From NCBI RefSeq assembly GCF_004353185.1, contig NZ_SMUS01000012.1, positions 41,256-105,255 on the forward strand: a stretch of DNA of 64,000 nucleotides, written 5' to 3'. Shown piece after piece: positions 1 to 9,722 of this stretch (position 1 is the stretch's first letter; every line of letters starts with the position of its first letter). The position numbers were made by a program, and so were the translations under genes. Source of the stretch: Clostridium cuniculi (GTDB taxonomy: Bacteria > Bacillota > Clostridia > Clostridiales > Clostridiaceae). The notes beneath the pieces were generated by a model, which had not been told where the DNA came from, searched no databases, and saw nothing but the letters and a program-made list of their open reading frames with translations.

Positions 1-976
1 TACTCATATAACAATCTTCCATAGGCGGTCTACCTACTATAGTCGTTGGATAAACTGCATTCTTTTTATGAGTTATACATGTTACATGAAATACTGGATA
101 CATATCAGCTAAAGAATAATACCCTGTATGATCTCCAAATGGTCCTTCTAATCTCAAAGGTTCATTTACATCTACATATCCCTCTAGTACAAACTCTGCA
201 TCAGCTGGAACATATATATCATTAGTTATTGACTTAACCATTTTTACTGGCCATTTTCTTAAATATCCAGCAAACATCATTTCATCAATCATTTTAGGTA
301 ATGGTGCAATGGCTGAAAATGTAATTGCAGGATCACAGCCTATAGCCACTGAAACTGGCATCTTACCACCTAATTTACGATACTTATCATATATCTCTCT
401 TCCATCTTTATGCCAATGCCAATGCATTCCTGTAGTATTCTTATCATATATTTGCATACGATACATACCAGTATTTTGTACCCCTGTATCTGGGTCTTTA
501 GTCATTACTAATGGTAATGTAATAAACTTTCCTCCATCATCTGGCCAACATTTTAAAACTGGTATAGTAGATAAATCCGGATCATGCTCTATTACTTCCT
601 GACAAGCACCTTTTATAGGAAGTCTCCATGGTAATACCGCTAATAATCTTGTCAAACTTGGTATAGACTTAATTAACTTAGGTATTTTTATATAATTTTG
701 CATATTAATTAAATTAGCTATATCTTCTTCAACTTCTTCTAATTTATCTACACCAAGGGCTAAACTCATACGTTCGTAACTTCCCATAGCATTAATTAAT
801 ACAGGATATTTAGAGCCTTTAACATTTTCAAATAACAATGCCGGTCCAACTTCTTTAGAGATTCTATCAGTTATTTCTGTTATCTCTAAATCTGAATCAA
901 CTTCAGCTGTTATACGCTTTAATTGTCCTTTACTTTCTAGCACCTTCATAAAGGCTTGTATATCTTTAAAAGGCAT
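1..976 (-). CDS. UbiD family decarboxylase, partial (3' end outside window)
   Basis: About 325 N-terminal codons of a UbiD-type decarboxylase are visible; the rest lies left of the window. UbiD enzymes use prenylated FMN to decarboxylate (or carboxylate) aromatic and unsaturated acids in the cytoplasm. Family-typical stretches are seen: GPALLFENVKG near residue 48, AIGCDPAITFSA in the middle and EGPFGDHTGYYS near the visible end. The ATG at 974-976 is preceded by a GAGGA ribosome binding site. It stands divergent from an LpdD-like gene, a protein family linked to UbiD enzymes, which supports the call. The substrate cannot be read from sequence; quinone-precursor or phenolic acid decarboxylation are both possible given the NADH dehydrogenase and polyprenyl synthase a few kb away. 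Confidence 0.88.
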   Translation of the reverse strand, partial: MPFKDIQAFMKVLESKGQLKRITAEVDSDLEITEITDRISKEVGPALLFENVKGSKYPVLINAMGSYERMSLALGVDKLEEVEEDIANLINMQNYIKIPKLIKSIPSLTRLLAVLPWRLPIKGACQEVIEHDPDLSTIPVLKCWPDDGGKFITLPLVMTKDPDTGVQNTGMYRMQIYDKNTTGMHWHWHKDGREIYDKYRKLGGKMPVSVAIGCDPAITFSAIAPLPKMIDEMMFAGYLRKWPVKMVKSITNDIYVPADAEFVLEGYVDVNEPLRLEGPFGDHTGYYSLADMYPVFHVTCITHKKNAVYPTTIVGRPPMEDCYMS

Positions 977-1110
977 ATTTTCCTCCTTAGTTAAATCATA
1001 ATATATTAATCTGATAATTTATTTTATCTTTAAATATTTAGTTTACATATGTATTTTTATTGTCTTTAATATTATAATTATTAGAAAACATAATATTAAA
1101 GGAGATTTAT

Positions 1111-1491
1111 ATGTTACATATATCAGAAAAATTTAAAAATCATGAGATTAATTGTAAAGCTATTAATATAGGTAATGATTGGAATATAACTATATATGGT
1201 GGTGATATTCCACATATAGGTGCCGTTGCAGTTGGTATTCCTGTAGCTTTACCTCACGATATAAATAAATTAACCTCATCTTCATCATTAATAACAGTAC
1301 CTGGTCATAAAGAAGATGAAATAGTAAATAAATCTGCAAAATTATTAGCAAAGCAACTTAATACAACTGTGGTTGTATCTTGTGGTATACATATAAAAAA
1401 TATTACTTTTGATGAAATCAATATATTAAATAATATTATAGATAACTTAATTACTAAATTATCTATTAATATAAAAAGCTATAAAATTTAA
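1111..1491 (+). CDS. LpdD-like small protein (UbiD-associated)
   Basis: 126 residues, ATG preceded by AAAGGAGA. The motif GGDIPHIGAVAVGIP near residues 30-44 and the later HKEDEIV match my memory of the LpdD-like family, thought to be a chaperone for prenylated-flavin decarboxylases such as gallate decarboxylase. The divergent neighbour is a UbiD decarboxylase, so a helper role for that enzyme is the natural reading. No signal peptide or membrane segment is present, so it should be cytoplasmic. The family assignment rests on motif recognition and neighbourhood only. Confidence 0.68.
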   Translation: MLHISEKFKNHEINCKAINIGNDWNITIYGGDIPHIGAVAVGIPVALPHDINKLTSSSSLITVPGHKEDEIVNKSAKLLAKQLNTTVVVSCGIHIKNITFDEINILNNIIDNLITKLSINIKSYKI

Positions 1492-1498
1492 GAAAATA

Positions 1499-1534
1499 CA
1501 GCTGCTACAACTAGTAACAGCTTATTTCTTTTAT
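1499..1534 (+). terminator. Intrinsic terminator after LpdD-like gene
   Basis: Imperfect 8-bp stem (1501-1508 with 1514-1521, one mismatch) followed by a T-rich run, a few bases after the stop codon of the LpdD-like gene. It touches the end of the convergent aminotransferase gene. Confidence 0.55.
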
Positions 1535-2805
1535 TTAAGTTCACTTAATACTTCATCTAATGCATTTATCATATCTTTAATATTTTGCTCATTTATTACT
1601 AAAGGTGGTTGGAAGGCTAATACATTTCTTCCAATTCCATTTTTACCTATTATAAATCCTTTATCTTTCATTTTTTCTAATATAATATCAGTTTCCTCTG
1701 AAGCTTGCTCGCCGTTTTCTTTAACCAACTCGGCTCCTAACATTAATCCAATTCCTCTTACATCTTTTATTAAAGGATATTTAGATTTTAATTTCTCTAA
1801 TTCACTCTTTAAAATATCACCTAGCTTTTTAGAGTTTTCACATAAATTATATTTTTCAATATAATCTAAAACTGCCATTGCCGTTGCTGATGAAACCGGA
1901 TTTCCACCTAATGTAGATGCTGATGGTTTAGTAAACTTTTCTGATATTTTATCATTAGTACAAAACGCTGATATAGGCATTCCATTTCCTAATGCTTTTG
2001 CTACAGTCATAATATCAGGTACAATATCATAATTTTCTATAGCAAACATTTTACCTGTTCTTGCAAATCCTGTTTGAACTTCATCAATTATTAATAATAT
2101 CTCATTCTTTTCTAAAAGATTTTTTAATTCTTTGAAGTACCATAGCGGAGGAGTTATTATACCACCATTACCTTGTATTGGTTCAGCTATTAAGGCTGCA
2201 ATATTATTAGCACCTCTATCATTAATAATTTTCTCAATATCTTTTAATGATTCTCTTGCTGCTGTTTCTATATCACCATTACAATCCCAAGTATTTTTTG
2301 CAAAATGTATTGCTTGAGATAAGTCTGGATCAGCTCTCCACATAGGAATTCCAGTTGCACTCATTGTTAAATATGTTCTACCATGTAATCCATTATTAAG
2401 AGCAATAAACTCATTTTTTCCCGTATATAATCTAGCTAATAACATTGCTCCTTCATTTGCTTCTGATCCAGTACAATAGAAAAATACTCTTTTTAAATCT
2501 CCTGGTAAAATTTTAGACATTCTTTCTGCTAAATTTACCATTTGTTCAGTTAAATATATAATAGTAGTATGTTGAAGAGTTTGCATTTGCTTAATTGTTA
2601 CATCTAATATTTCTTTATTACAATGTCCACAATTCATTACAGATACTCCAGCGAAGAAATCTACATATTCTTTTCCATCACTATCATATAAATATTGCAT
2701 ATCTCCCTTAACTATTTCTGGAGGATTTTTGTAAAAGTGATTTCCCCAAGATGAAGGAAATAAATATTCTCTCTTTTTTTCTATTATCTTATTTGCACCT
2801 ATCAT
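1531..2805 (-). CDS. Class III PLP-dependent aminotransferase (aspartate aminotransferase family)
   Basis: 424 residues, normal length for class III (omega-type) aminotransferases such as acetylornithine, GABA or alanine-glyoxylate aminotransferases. Residues 113-117 read GSEAN, the cofactor-binding DEVQTGFARTG spans 241-251 and the Schiff-base lysine is K270 in TVAKALGNG. The ATG follows AAGGAGG. It starts 13 bases after the stop of the U32 gene and is probably the last gene of that operon. The exact amino donor and acceptor cannot be fixed; the overall look is closest to AGXT2-like or general omega-aminotransferases rather than ArgD, and no arginine genes are nearby. Confidence 0.85.
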   Translation of the reverse strand: MIGANKIIEKKREYLFPSSWGNHFYKNPPEIVKGDMQYLYDSDGKEYVDFFAGVSVMNCGHCNKEILDVTIKQMQTLQHTTIIYLTEQMVNLAERMSKILPGDLKRVFFYCTGSEANEGAMLLARLYTGKNEFIALNNGLHGRTYLTMSATGIPMWRADPDLSQAIHFAKNTWDCNGDIETAARESLKDIEKIINDRGANNIAALIAEPIQGNGGIITPPLWYFKELKNLLEKNEILLIIDEVQTGFARTGKMFAIENYDIVPDIMTVAKALGNGMPISAFCTNDKISEKFTKPSASTLGGNPVSSATAMAVLDYIEKYNLCENSKKLGDILKSELEKLKSKYPLIKDVRGIGLMLGAELVKENGEQASEETDIILEKMKDKGFIIGKNGIGRNVLAFQPPLVINEQNIKDMINALDEVLSELK

Positions 2806-2818
2806 ATTTATAGCCTCC

Positions 2819-4744
2819 TTAGTTAAATTGCATTGCTCCTAAAGTAAATCCTAAACAGTCATATTTTAAGCTATCAAAAATATAATTACATTGCTCTAAA
2901 TTTTCAATAGCTTCCTTATATGCTATTATTACTTTTCTTAATGTTTCATTTTCATAATGACATCCTTCTATTCTAAAAATTGATGCACCTAGATTACTTA
3001 ATTCTTTTAAAATTGGCATATAGCATAATTCTTTTGATAATAACATATGATTATTTCCGTTATTATCTCTGTAAATAGGATGTTCATTTCCTTTATCATC
3101 TATAAGTAATAAAACATTTTTATCATTATATTTTCTATTAGCTTCTTTAACTGGCTCTTTAACTTTTGTATTTTCATATAAATCATGGCTCATATACATA
3201 ACTACCGGTGAACCATGTACAATTATTTCTAATGGTAATACTGATTTTAATAATGCTTCTTTAGTATTATTAACTGGTGATTCACATGATAATGCACCTA
3301 TACTTAATCCTTGACTCTTATAAAAATCTGCTGAAATTGCATTATATATGTTTAATGAATAATCACCTATTAATTCTAATCCTAAATCTTTAAACTTATT
3401 TATTGCTCCTAAGTTTGTAACTAATAATCCATCTATACCTAAATTATTATTTCTTAATAAATGATTATATTTAGAAAAATCATCTTCATACATCATTCTT
3501 GGAAGCCCTAAGTATATTTTAGATTGCTTCTTTTTGCTTGTAATGCTAATTATCTCTTCTTTACTAAAAGGAAGATTTGGTTCAAATACCTCTCCTGAAA
3601 GATATATTCTTTCTACTCCTTCTTCAATTGCAATTAGCGCTGCTTCATAATTATTTACTTTAACTGATATTTCTGGCTTATTATCTATTTTACTTTCAAC
3701 TTTTAATAATTCCTTAATTTCAGTTACTCTATCATTATTTATATCAAATTCATCTACTGGTTTACTAAATACTTTTCCTGTACTATAGAATTTTCCTGTA
3801 CCTTCATATCTCTCATTTATATTTGATAAACCTGGATTTCCAAAAGCATATGCTGTTGAAAAATCTCTTTTTCTATTTTCAAATAATTCTTTTGCATGTT
3901 TTCTTCTATTATATAAAATCGGATCATCTATATATCTATCAATTGCATCGCTGTAATAGTTAATTAAATCTACTAAATACTCTGCATCTCTCATTCTACC
4001 TTCAATTTTAAATGAAACTACACCTGCTTCAATTAATTCTGGAATATTTTCATACATATACATATCTTTGACAGCTAGTGGGAAAGTAGTATTGTATTCT
4101 TGACCTTCTTTATTAATTTTATATCCCCATCTACAAGGCTTCATACATAAACCTCTGCTTCCACTTTTCCCAAATAACATTCCACTATACATACATTGAG
4201 CTCCGTGAGCTACACACATATCTCCATGAACAAAATATTCAAATTCCATATTTGTTCTTACAGAAAATTGTTTTATAGTTTTTAAATCTATGTCCCTAGA
4301 AGCAACTACTCTTGTTACTCCTAATTTTTCTAATACTTTAATAGTTTCAAAATTATGTACATTCATCATTACTGATGAGTGAATATTAAGTTTTAATCCT
4401 AACTCTCTAATTACTTTAATAACACTCATATCTTGTATTATTAGAGCATCTGGACCTATCTTCTCTAAATATCTTAAATATTCTTCAGCTTGCTTTAAAT
4501 CATCTGAACTTAATAAATTATTAACTGTTATGTATATTTTCTTACCTAATGAATGTGCTATGTCTATAGCCTCTTCTAACTCTTCATTTGTGAAATTAAA
4601 ATCTTTTCTGTGCATACGCATATTAAATATTTTTCCACCTAAATAAACAGCATCTGCACCACTATGTATTACCTTCTTAAATATATCAAAATTACCTACT
4701 GGAGCTAATAACTCAACTTCTTGCCCATTAAAAAATCTACTCAT
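2819..4744 (-). CDS. Peptidase U32 family protein (RlhA/TrhP-like)
   Basis: 641 residues. Members of this family, despite the peptidase name, include Fe-S enzymes that hydroxylate rRNA or tRNA (RlhA, TrhP) and ubiquinone-pathway hydroxylases. The N-terminal barrel begins ELLAPVGNFDIF and contains the signature region at residues 173-204 with four cysteines (C177, C184, C200, C204), the expected iron-sulphur ligands. The long C-terminal half corresponds to the extra domain of the larger family members. It follows the polyprenyl synthase by 43 bases and precedes the aminotransferase by 13, so the three are likely co-transcribed. RNA hydroxylation is a family-based inference. Confidence 0.85.
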   Translation of the reverse strand: MSRFFNGQEVELLAPVGNFDIFKKVIHSGADAVYLGGKIFNMRMHRKDFNFTNEELEEAIDIAHSLGKKIYITVNNLLSSDDLKQAEEYLRYLEKIGPDALIIQDMSVIKVIRELGLKLNIHSSVMMNVHNFETIKVLEKLGVTRVVASRDIDLKTIKQFSVRTNMEFEYFVHGDMCVAHGAQCMYSGMLFGKSGSRGLCMKPCRWGYKINKEGQEYNTTFPLAVKDMYMYENIPELIEAGVVSFKIEGRMRDAEYLVDLINYYSDAIDRYIDDPILYNRRKHAKELFENRKRDFSTAYAFGNPGLSNINERYEGTGKFYSTGKVFSKPVDEFDINNDRVTEIKELLKVESKIDNKPEISVKVNNYEAALIAIEEGVERIYLSGEVFEPNLPFSKEEIISITSKKKQSKIYLGLPRMMYEDDFSKYNHLLRNNNLGIDGLLVTNLGAINKFKDLGLELIGDYSLNIYNAISADFYKSQGLSIGALSCESPVNNTKEALLKSVLPLEIIVHGSPVVMYMSHDLYENTKVKEPVKEANRKYNDKNVLLLIDDKGNEHPIYRDNNGNNHMLLSKELCYMPILKELSNLGASIFRIEGCHYENETLRKVIIAYKEAIENLEQCNYIFDSLKYDCLGFTLGAMQFN

Positions 4745-4787
4745 ATTGCCCTCCTTATATATTATCTAAAGGCATAATATCCATAAA

Positions 4788-5753
4788 TTAATAAATTCTA
4801 TCTAATAAACCTTTTGTTATTTCTAATAAAATTTCTCTGTACTCATTTTCTGGTAAAGCCTTTATTTGTTTATATGCTTTATTTGTATATTTTTTAGCAA
4901 TTTCTCTTGCTTTATTTACACCATCATATTTGTTTACTAACTTTATTATTTCTACTACATCATCTTCTGTATAATCACTTTTTTCTAATATATTAACTAA
5001 TTCACTTGGCTTATTTTCAAGAGCTATGATTAAAGGTAAAGTATATATTCCTTGTTTTAAATCATTAGCTGAATTTTTACCTATACTTTCATCACTACCA
5101 GTATAATCTAATATATCATCTATTATTTGAAATGCCATTCCAATATTATGCCCTATCTCCCAAAAAGCTCTAGATAATTTTCTAGAACATCCACTTTCAG
5201 ATGCCCCTAAAAATAAGCTTAATGAAAATAACTCAGCTGTTTTTCCAGATGCTCTTTTTAAATACTTTTTAACTGATACATTTTTATCGAATCTAGAATT
5301 TAGCTGATCTATTTCACTCATACATATTCTTGACATTGTCATAGTATCTATTTGTACACTATCTAATGACCCTACACCTGCTAATACTTTAAAGCAGACA
5401 CAGAAAAGATAATCTCCTATATAGACAGCATAATTCTTTCCATATTTAGATTGTACTGTTTCTTTCCCTCTTCTTAATGTTGCTTCATCTATTATATCAT
5501 CATGAACTAATGTTGCCATATGAAACATCTCAACTACAGAGGCTAAAGCTCTGGCTTTTTTTTCTTCATAATTTCCAAACTTTGATGATAATATTACAAA
5601 GGCAGGTCTAAGCATCTTTCCACCAGAATTAAGTAATTCTAATATAGATCCTTCTACAACCTTATCTCTACACTTAGCATTTTTTTCTATTATTTGTTTA
5701 ACTTCTTTAAGCTCTTTATTAACTTCTGGGTACTTACTCCACAATTTATGCAT
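4788..5753 (-). CDS. Polyprenyl diphosphate synthase (heptaprenyl/DmkB-like)
   Basis: 321 residues, usual length for all-trans long-chain prenyl synthases. The two aspartate-rich metal-binding motifs are intact: DDIID at 85-89 followed by the RRG of the first motif, and DDILD at 212-216. These enzymes extend farnesyl/geranylgeranyl diphosphate with IPP to make quinone side chains. The gene lies directly downstream of the NADH dehydrogenase, the pairing seen in flavin-based extracellular electron transfer loci (dmkB next to ndh2), which suggests a demethylmenaquinone-like quinone. Product chain length and pathway are inferred. A terminator separates the two genes, so this one probably has its own promoter in 5754-5830. 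Confidence 0.88.
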   Translation of the reverse strand: MHKLWSKYPEVNKELKEVKQIIEKNAKCRDKVVEGSILELLNSGGKMLRPAFVILSSKFGNYEEKKARALASVVEMFHMATLVHDDIIDEATLRRGKETVQSKYGKNYAVYIGDYLFCVCFKVLAGVGSLDSVQIDTMTMSRICMSEIDQLNSRFDKNVSVKKYLKRASGKTAELFSLSLFLGASESGCSRKLSRAFWEIGHNIGMAFQIIDDILDYTGSDESIGKNSANDLKQGIYTLPLIIALENKPSELVNILEKSDYTEDDVVEIIKLVNKYDGVNKAREIAKKYTNKAYKQIKALPENEYREILLEITKGLLDRIY

Positions 5754-5835
5754 TCTATCAACCTCATAATCACCTTTAAAATAATAATTATTACTTTTAT
5801 CTTTTGATTTTTTCTATATATTTATTTTTAACTAT

Positions 5836-5883
5836 AAAAAAAATATATAATAGTTTGGGCCAGACTTTATAAAAGCCTGGCTC
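5836..5883 (-). terminator. Intrinsic terminator of the NADH dehydrogenase gene
   Basis: Read on the minus strand, a strong GC-containing stem (5857-5883, one internal mismatch) is followed by A/T sequence ending in a run of eight T (5836-5843). It lies 27 bases after the ndh stop codon. Confidence 0.8.
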
Positions 5884-5909
5884 AATATTAATTTTAACTA
5901 TTATATATA

Positions 5910-7808
5910 TTATTTTGCTACTTTTTCTGTACCATGTTCTATATATATAGGTGTTCTCTTACCTATCCAGAACTCTTTAGCTATCTTATGTATCCAAGGC
6001 ATTACATAATAGTCTAAACCGAATGTTCTACCTGCACCTGACATTAAAGCTATTGAACCGAAGAAATACCATAATATATCCCATCCAGCCATTGCAGATA
6101 ATACAAAGTTACAAACCATAAATGCAGATGCTGCACTTGCTAAGAAAGTAAATAAACCAACAATTAAAGCTAGTCCCATTCCTATTTCCATAATTACAAC
6201 CATTGTTTGGAATAATGTTGCCATTTCTGGAGTTGGAATCATTACTTGCATTATAGATTCATAGAACTTAGGCATTTTTTGTAAAATTGGTGTTGCATAT
6301 TCAACAGCAGTATCCGCTGCTTCTGATGCTCCTGCTGTAGCATCTTGTAACCAAGAGAAAGGCATATTTATGTTTCCAGCCTTTAACCAGCTATCTGAAC
6401 CAATTGCTATTTTTACTTTATCAAAATCAAAGTTTGAAATAGCTTTAATATTAGCTTCCCATAAAGATTCACCAAAGAACTTCTTAAGCCCTTCAATTAA
6501 CCATAAGCATCCTATAAACACTCTTAAAGGTACTAACCAAAGTCTATTTCCTTTAGATGATAAATGACCTCTCATTATAGATCTTCTATCTTTCATTCCA
6601 AAGAATTCATGTTGTAAATAGCAATATACTGCATTTACATCATTAACTCCAAATAAATAGTACATATTTACTAAATGTTTCATAACCATTGCTATAAATC
6701 CTGAAAGCTTAACTCCCATTAAGTTAGCAACACCATATCTACCACCAATTGATACCATGAATCCATGATAATTTGATTTAAATTCAGTTTTCTTATCTGA
6801 ATTCTCAATTGAAGCTATTATATTTTTAACAGCTGTAACTGCAGTTTGCTCAGCAGCTTCAACTATTTGTGGGTTAGGTTTACCAGCTTCTTCTTCATAG
6901 TAAGCTATATCTCCTACAACATATACATCTTTCTTACCTATAGCTTCCATGTACTTATTAGCTTCTAATCTTCCAGCTCTAGCTGTTTTTAATCCGTATT
7001 CTTTAGCTTCTTGATTAGCTTGAACACCACAAGTCCATATTAAAGTTTGTGTTGGTATTGTTTGTCCATTTTTTAACGTAATACCATTTGATGATACTTC
7101 AACTATTGGTGAATCCTTAAGTACTTCAACACCATGCTTAACCATATATTTTTCAGCCTTATCAGCTTGCTTTCTGTCAAGCATATTTAATATTGTAGAC
7201 ATAGCTTCAACAACTAGAAGTCTTACTTCGCTTTCATCTACTCTATAATCATGAGCTAATTTAGTTTTCCATTCTAATAATTCACCAGCCATTTCTATAC
7301 CAGTAAATCCTGATCCTGCTACTACGAAAGTAAGCATTTCTTTTCTCTTAGCATCATTCTTTTCATAAGATGCAGCTTTAAATCTTGATTTAATGTGCTC
7401 TCTTATTTTTAAAGCATCTTCTAAAGACCATAAGGTAAATCCATTTTCTTTAACTCCTGGAACTCCAAAGAATGCTGGCTCACTACCAGTTCCTACTATT
7501 AAGTAATCGTAATCAAAGCTACCATCTTTAGTTGTTACTACCTTTTTATCTGTATCAACATTTTCTATGTAGTCTACAACAACATTAACTTTAGTTCTGT
7601 GGAATATCTTGCTTAACTCAATCTTAACAGACTCCTCTGGAACTCTTCCACCTGCAACTTCATGTAATTCTGTCATTAGTGTATGGAACGGGTTCTTATC
7701 TATTAATGTTATTTCTACATCATTATTTTTCTTGTACTTTTTTGCTAATTTCTTAGCTGCATGTACACCTGCGTATCCAGCCCCTAAAATAACTATCTTT
7801 TTAGACAT
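5910..7808 (-). CDS. ndh2: Type II NADH dehydrogenase with C-terminal membrane (DoxX-like) domain
   Basis: 632 residues from the chosen start. The first ~400 residues are a two-dinucleotide-fold NADH:quinone oxidoreductase: N-terminal FAD motif ILGAGYAGVHAA, second nucleotide motif VVAGSGFTGIEMAGEL, and the FAD-contacting VYVVGDIAYYEE. The remaining ~200 residues contain several hydrophobic helices (RLWLVPLRVFIGCLWLIEG onward) resembling DoxX-type membrane domains. Such long Ndh2 proteins are known from flavin-based extracellular electron transfer loci of Firmicutes. An in-frame ATG at 7853 would add 15 residues, but the ATG at 7808 has GGGAAGGA just upstream and starts directly before the Rossmann fold, so I prefer it. 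Role: oxidation of NADH with transfer of electrons to a membrane quinone. Confidence 0.88.
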   Translation of the reverse strand: MSKKIVILGAGYAGVHAAKKLAKKYKKNNDVEITLIDKNPFHTLMTELHEVAGGRVPEESVKIELSKIFHRTKVNVVVDYIENVDTDKKVVTTKDGSFDYDYLIVGTGSEPAFFGVPGVKENGFTLWSLEDALKIREHIKSRFKAASYEKNDAKRKEMLTFVVAGSGFTGIEMAGELLEWKTKLAHDYRVDESEVRLLVVEAMSTILNMLDRKQADKAEKYMVKHGVEVLKDSPIVEVSSNGITLKNGQTIPTQTLIWTCGVQANQEAKEYGLKTARAGRLEANKYMEAIGKKDVYVVGDIAYYEEEAGKPNPQIVEAAEQTAVTAVKNIIASIENSDKKTEFKSNYHGFMVSIGGRYGVANLMGVKLSGFIAMVMKHLVNMYYLFGVNDVNAVYCYLQHEFFGMKDRRSIMRGHLSSKGNRLWLVPLRVFIGCLWLIEGLKKFFGESLWEANIKAISNFDFDKVKIAIGSDSWLKAGNINMPFSWLQDATAGASEAADTAVEYATPILQKMPKFYESIMQVMIPTPEMATLFQTMVVIMEIGMGLALIVGLFTFLASAASAFMVCNFVLSAMAGWDILWYFFGSIALMSGAGRTFGLDYYVMPWIHKIAKEFWIGKRTPIYIEHGTEKVAK

Positions 7809-8086
7809 TTGTTTTTCCTTCCCTTCTGATTTTATAAAATAAACTTTAGTCATTACAATTCCTATAACATTTTATATTCATTTATTTATAATGTCCATAG
7901 TGAAATTTTTAACTATCAATTTTCAGAATAATATAACTTTTAAAACTTAAAGTATATCTTAAGGCGCTAATTGTACTGATAATAGCTATTTTCCAATACT
8001 CCTTTCCTTCATTTTGCTATTAATAATTCTTATGTTACATTAAATATAAGATTAACCCTTATAATGAATTTATTTCAAATAATTAT

Positions 8087-8128
8087 AAAAAAAAGATTAA
8101 GGTGAAGCAATTCCTTAATCTTTTTTTG
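8087..8128 (-). terminator. Bidirectional-looking intrinsic terminator
   Basis: Perfect 15-bp stem (8088-8102 with 8113-8127) with A-run and T-run on its two sides, placed 35 bases after the stop of the 93-residue gene (minus strand). The rest of the 7809-8162 gap is AT-rich and shows nothing else I can name; it should hold the ndh2 promoter. Confidence 0.85.
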
Positions 8129-8162
8129 ATTAGATATGTTTAAATTTATCATTGTAAACGTT

Positions 8163-8444
8163 TTAAATCCTGTGTATACCATCTACTTTTTCAATTATTA
8201 TAACTTGCCCAAAAAATTTATTAGTTACTACAGTTTTTCCAACAAAAAAATTTCCACTTGCATTTTCTATAATATCTTTAATTAAAAAATTATCTGTATG
8301 TTCAGTTGATAAAATCCCTCTCTTAGCTCCACATTCTATTAACATACATCTATAAGTTTCTACATATTCCTCAAGTAAATCTCTTCTATAAATTTTCCCC
8401 TTTTTTAAAGAACCATACCTAATTATCTCTTCTAATTCTTTCAC
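8163..8444 (-). CDS. Hypothetical protein, 93 aa
   Basis: GTG start at 8442-8444 with a strong AGGAGGGG seven bases upstream, and its own terminator, so it looks like a real single-gene unit. The protein is soluble, mixed charge, with an N-terminal KELEEIIRYGSLKKGKIYRRDLLEEY stretch (split here: helical start, then basic patch) and a C-terminal half rich in beta-forming residues (VGKTVVTNKFFGQVIIIEKV). I do not recognise the family and see no catalytic motif, signal peptide or metal-binding cluster. Confidence 0.6.
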   Translation of the reverse strand: MKELEEIIRYGSLKKGKIYRRDLLEEYVETYRCMLIECGAKRGILSTEHTDNFLIKDIIENASGNFFVGKTVVTNKFFGQVIIIEKVDGIHRI

Positions 8445-8713
8445 AATAATCCCCTCCTATACCTTATTATGAATTTACAATATTTATATTAATTAAAATA
8501 TTTAACTTTTTACTTATTCTATTTTAATAAATATAATGATTTAAATAGACCTAATAAAGTAATGTTCTTTTTACTATCATTATTCTAAAATTAACTATGT
8601 AATATTCTTTCTCAATATAAATTAAATTTTATTACACTAAGATATTATACTATATTCACTTTTCTAATTATTTATGTATAACTTTTCTTTAAAATGCCTA
8701 ACTAAATTAATAT

Positions 8714-8750
8714 AAAAAGAAGTCATTTATACTTCTTATAAATAACTTCT
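8714..8750 (-). terminator. Intrinsic terminator of lipoprotein gene
   Basis: Stem of 13 bp with one mismatch (8719-8731 with 8737-8749), followed on the minus strand by a T-run. It lies 34 bases past the lipoprotein stop. The remaining 8445-8713 stretch is AT-rich with no recognisable gene or RNA. Confidence 0.75.
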
Positions 8751-8783
8751 TAATTACTCAATATAATTAATATAGCATAAAAA

Positions 8784-9551
8784 TTAATTATTTTTATTTT
8801 TTCTTCTTTTTACATAATAAATAATAGATATAACTATTATTAGAATAATTACTACTAGTACAATCACTATATTAGATATATTAGGAACATTAAATCCTAT
8901 CATTATACTATTATTTTCATTTAAATCATTTATAGTATATGAATACTTTACAGTCTTATCACTAACTATCTCCTTAGAATTCGTATCTACTATTTTAACA
9001 GGCATAGATATTGATAAGTTTACTGGAATATCACCTATTAAGTTAGCTATATTTTTATTTATCAATGTTCCTAAATCTAATCCTAGGTTATTATTTATAT
9101 TATTATTTATATAGTCACTAATAATATCTATTGCACTATCCTTTAGTTTAAATGTTACTTTATATTCATTTTTAAAAATTCCTTTATCTTCAACTTCAAT
9201 TATACTAAAATAATCACTACTTAAATTAGATACTTCATTAAGTTTAACTTTATCAGTTGATATATCAACCTCTTCTGTATTTAAGCTTCCTTCCTTTGAT
9301 TTAATTATTTCTCCAAAATGTATTTTATCTGGAATTTTATTCTTAACCTCAGTAATAACTTTTGATAGTAAATCATTATCTACTAACTTATTTATAGTAT
9401 CATCATAATATATTTTTATCTTAGTATTGCTAGTGCCATCTATATTAATAGAAGTATCAGTACTTATTTTTGCTTCACCACATCCAATTAATAGGAATAT
9501 CATACTCATAATTAAAAATAGAACTAGTATATACTTTTTTAGTTTTCTCAT
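8784..9551 (-). CDS. Putative lipoprotein with C-terminal membrane anchor (LppM-like)
   Basis: 255 residues. The N-terminus is a lipoprotein signal with basic start, hydrophobic core and lipobox LIGC (cysteine at residue 24). The middle ~190 residues form a secreted, acidic-polar domain (S/T/N/K/D rich). Near residues 228-246 a second hydrophobic segment is followed by the basic tail YYVKRRKNKNN, placing the C-terminus inside the cell. The arrangement, lipid at one end and membrane helix at the other, resembles LppM/DUF3153-type proteins, but this is a weak resemblance and function is unknown. A consensus ribosome binding site (AAGGAG) precedes the ATG. Single-gene unit with terminators on both sides. 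Confidence 0.75.
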   Translation of the reverse strand: MRKLKKYILVLFLIMSMIFLLIGCGEAKISTDTSINIDGTSNTKIKIYYDDTINKLVDNDLLSKVITEVKNKIPDKIHFGEIIKSKEGSLNTEEVDISTDKVKLNEVSNLSSDYFSIIEVEDKGIFKNEYKVTFKLKDSAIDIISDYINNNINNNLGLDLGTLINKNIANLIGDIPVNLSISMPVKIVDTNSKEIVSDKTVKYSYTINDLNENNSIMIGFNVPNISNIVIVLVVIILIIVISIIYYVKRRKNKNN

Positions 9552-9648
9552 ATCTCCTAACTCCTTTCTTTATAAAAGTGACCATATTATTAGTATAATT
9601 AATTTTTATCTTTTTTAATATATTTTATAAATATTTCTAGATATTTAT

Positions 9649-9702
9649 AAAAAAAATCACAATACCAGCATAAAATATTTTTATTATTTGCTGTTATTGT
9701 GA
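9649..9702 (-). terminator. Intrinsic terminator of nrdG
   Basis: Long stem (9657-9670 with 9689-9702, one mismatch) with a run of T on the minus strand beyond it, 20 bases after the nrdG stop. Confidence 0.8.
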
Positions 9703-9722
9703 CTAATTTTATTAATTATTTT

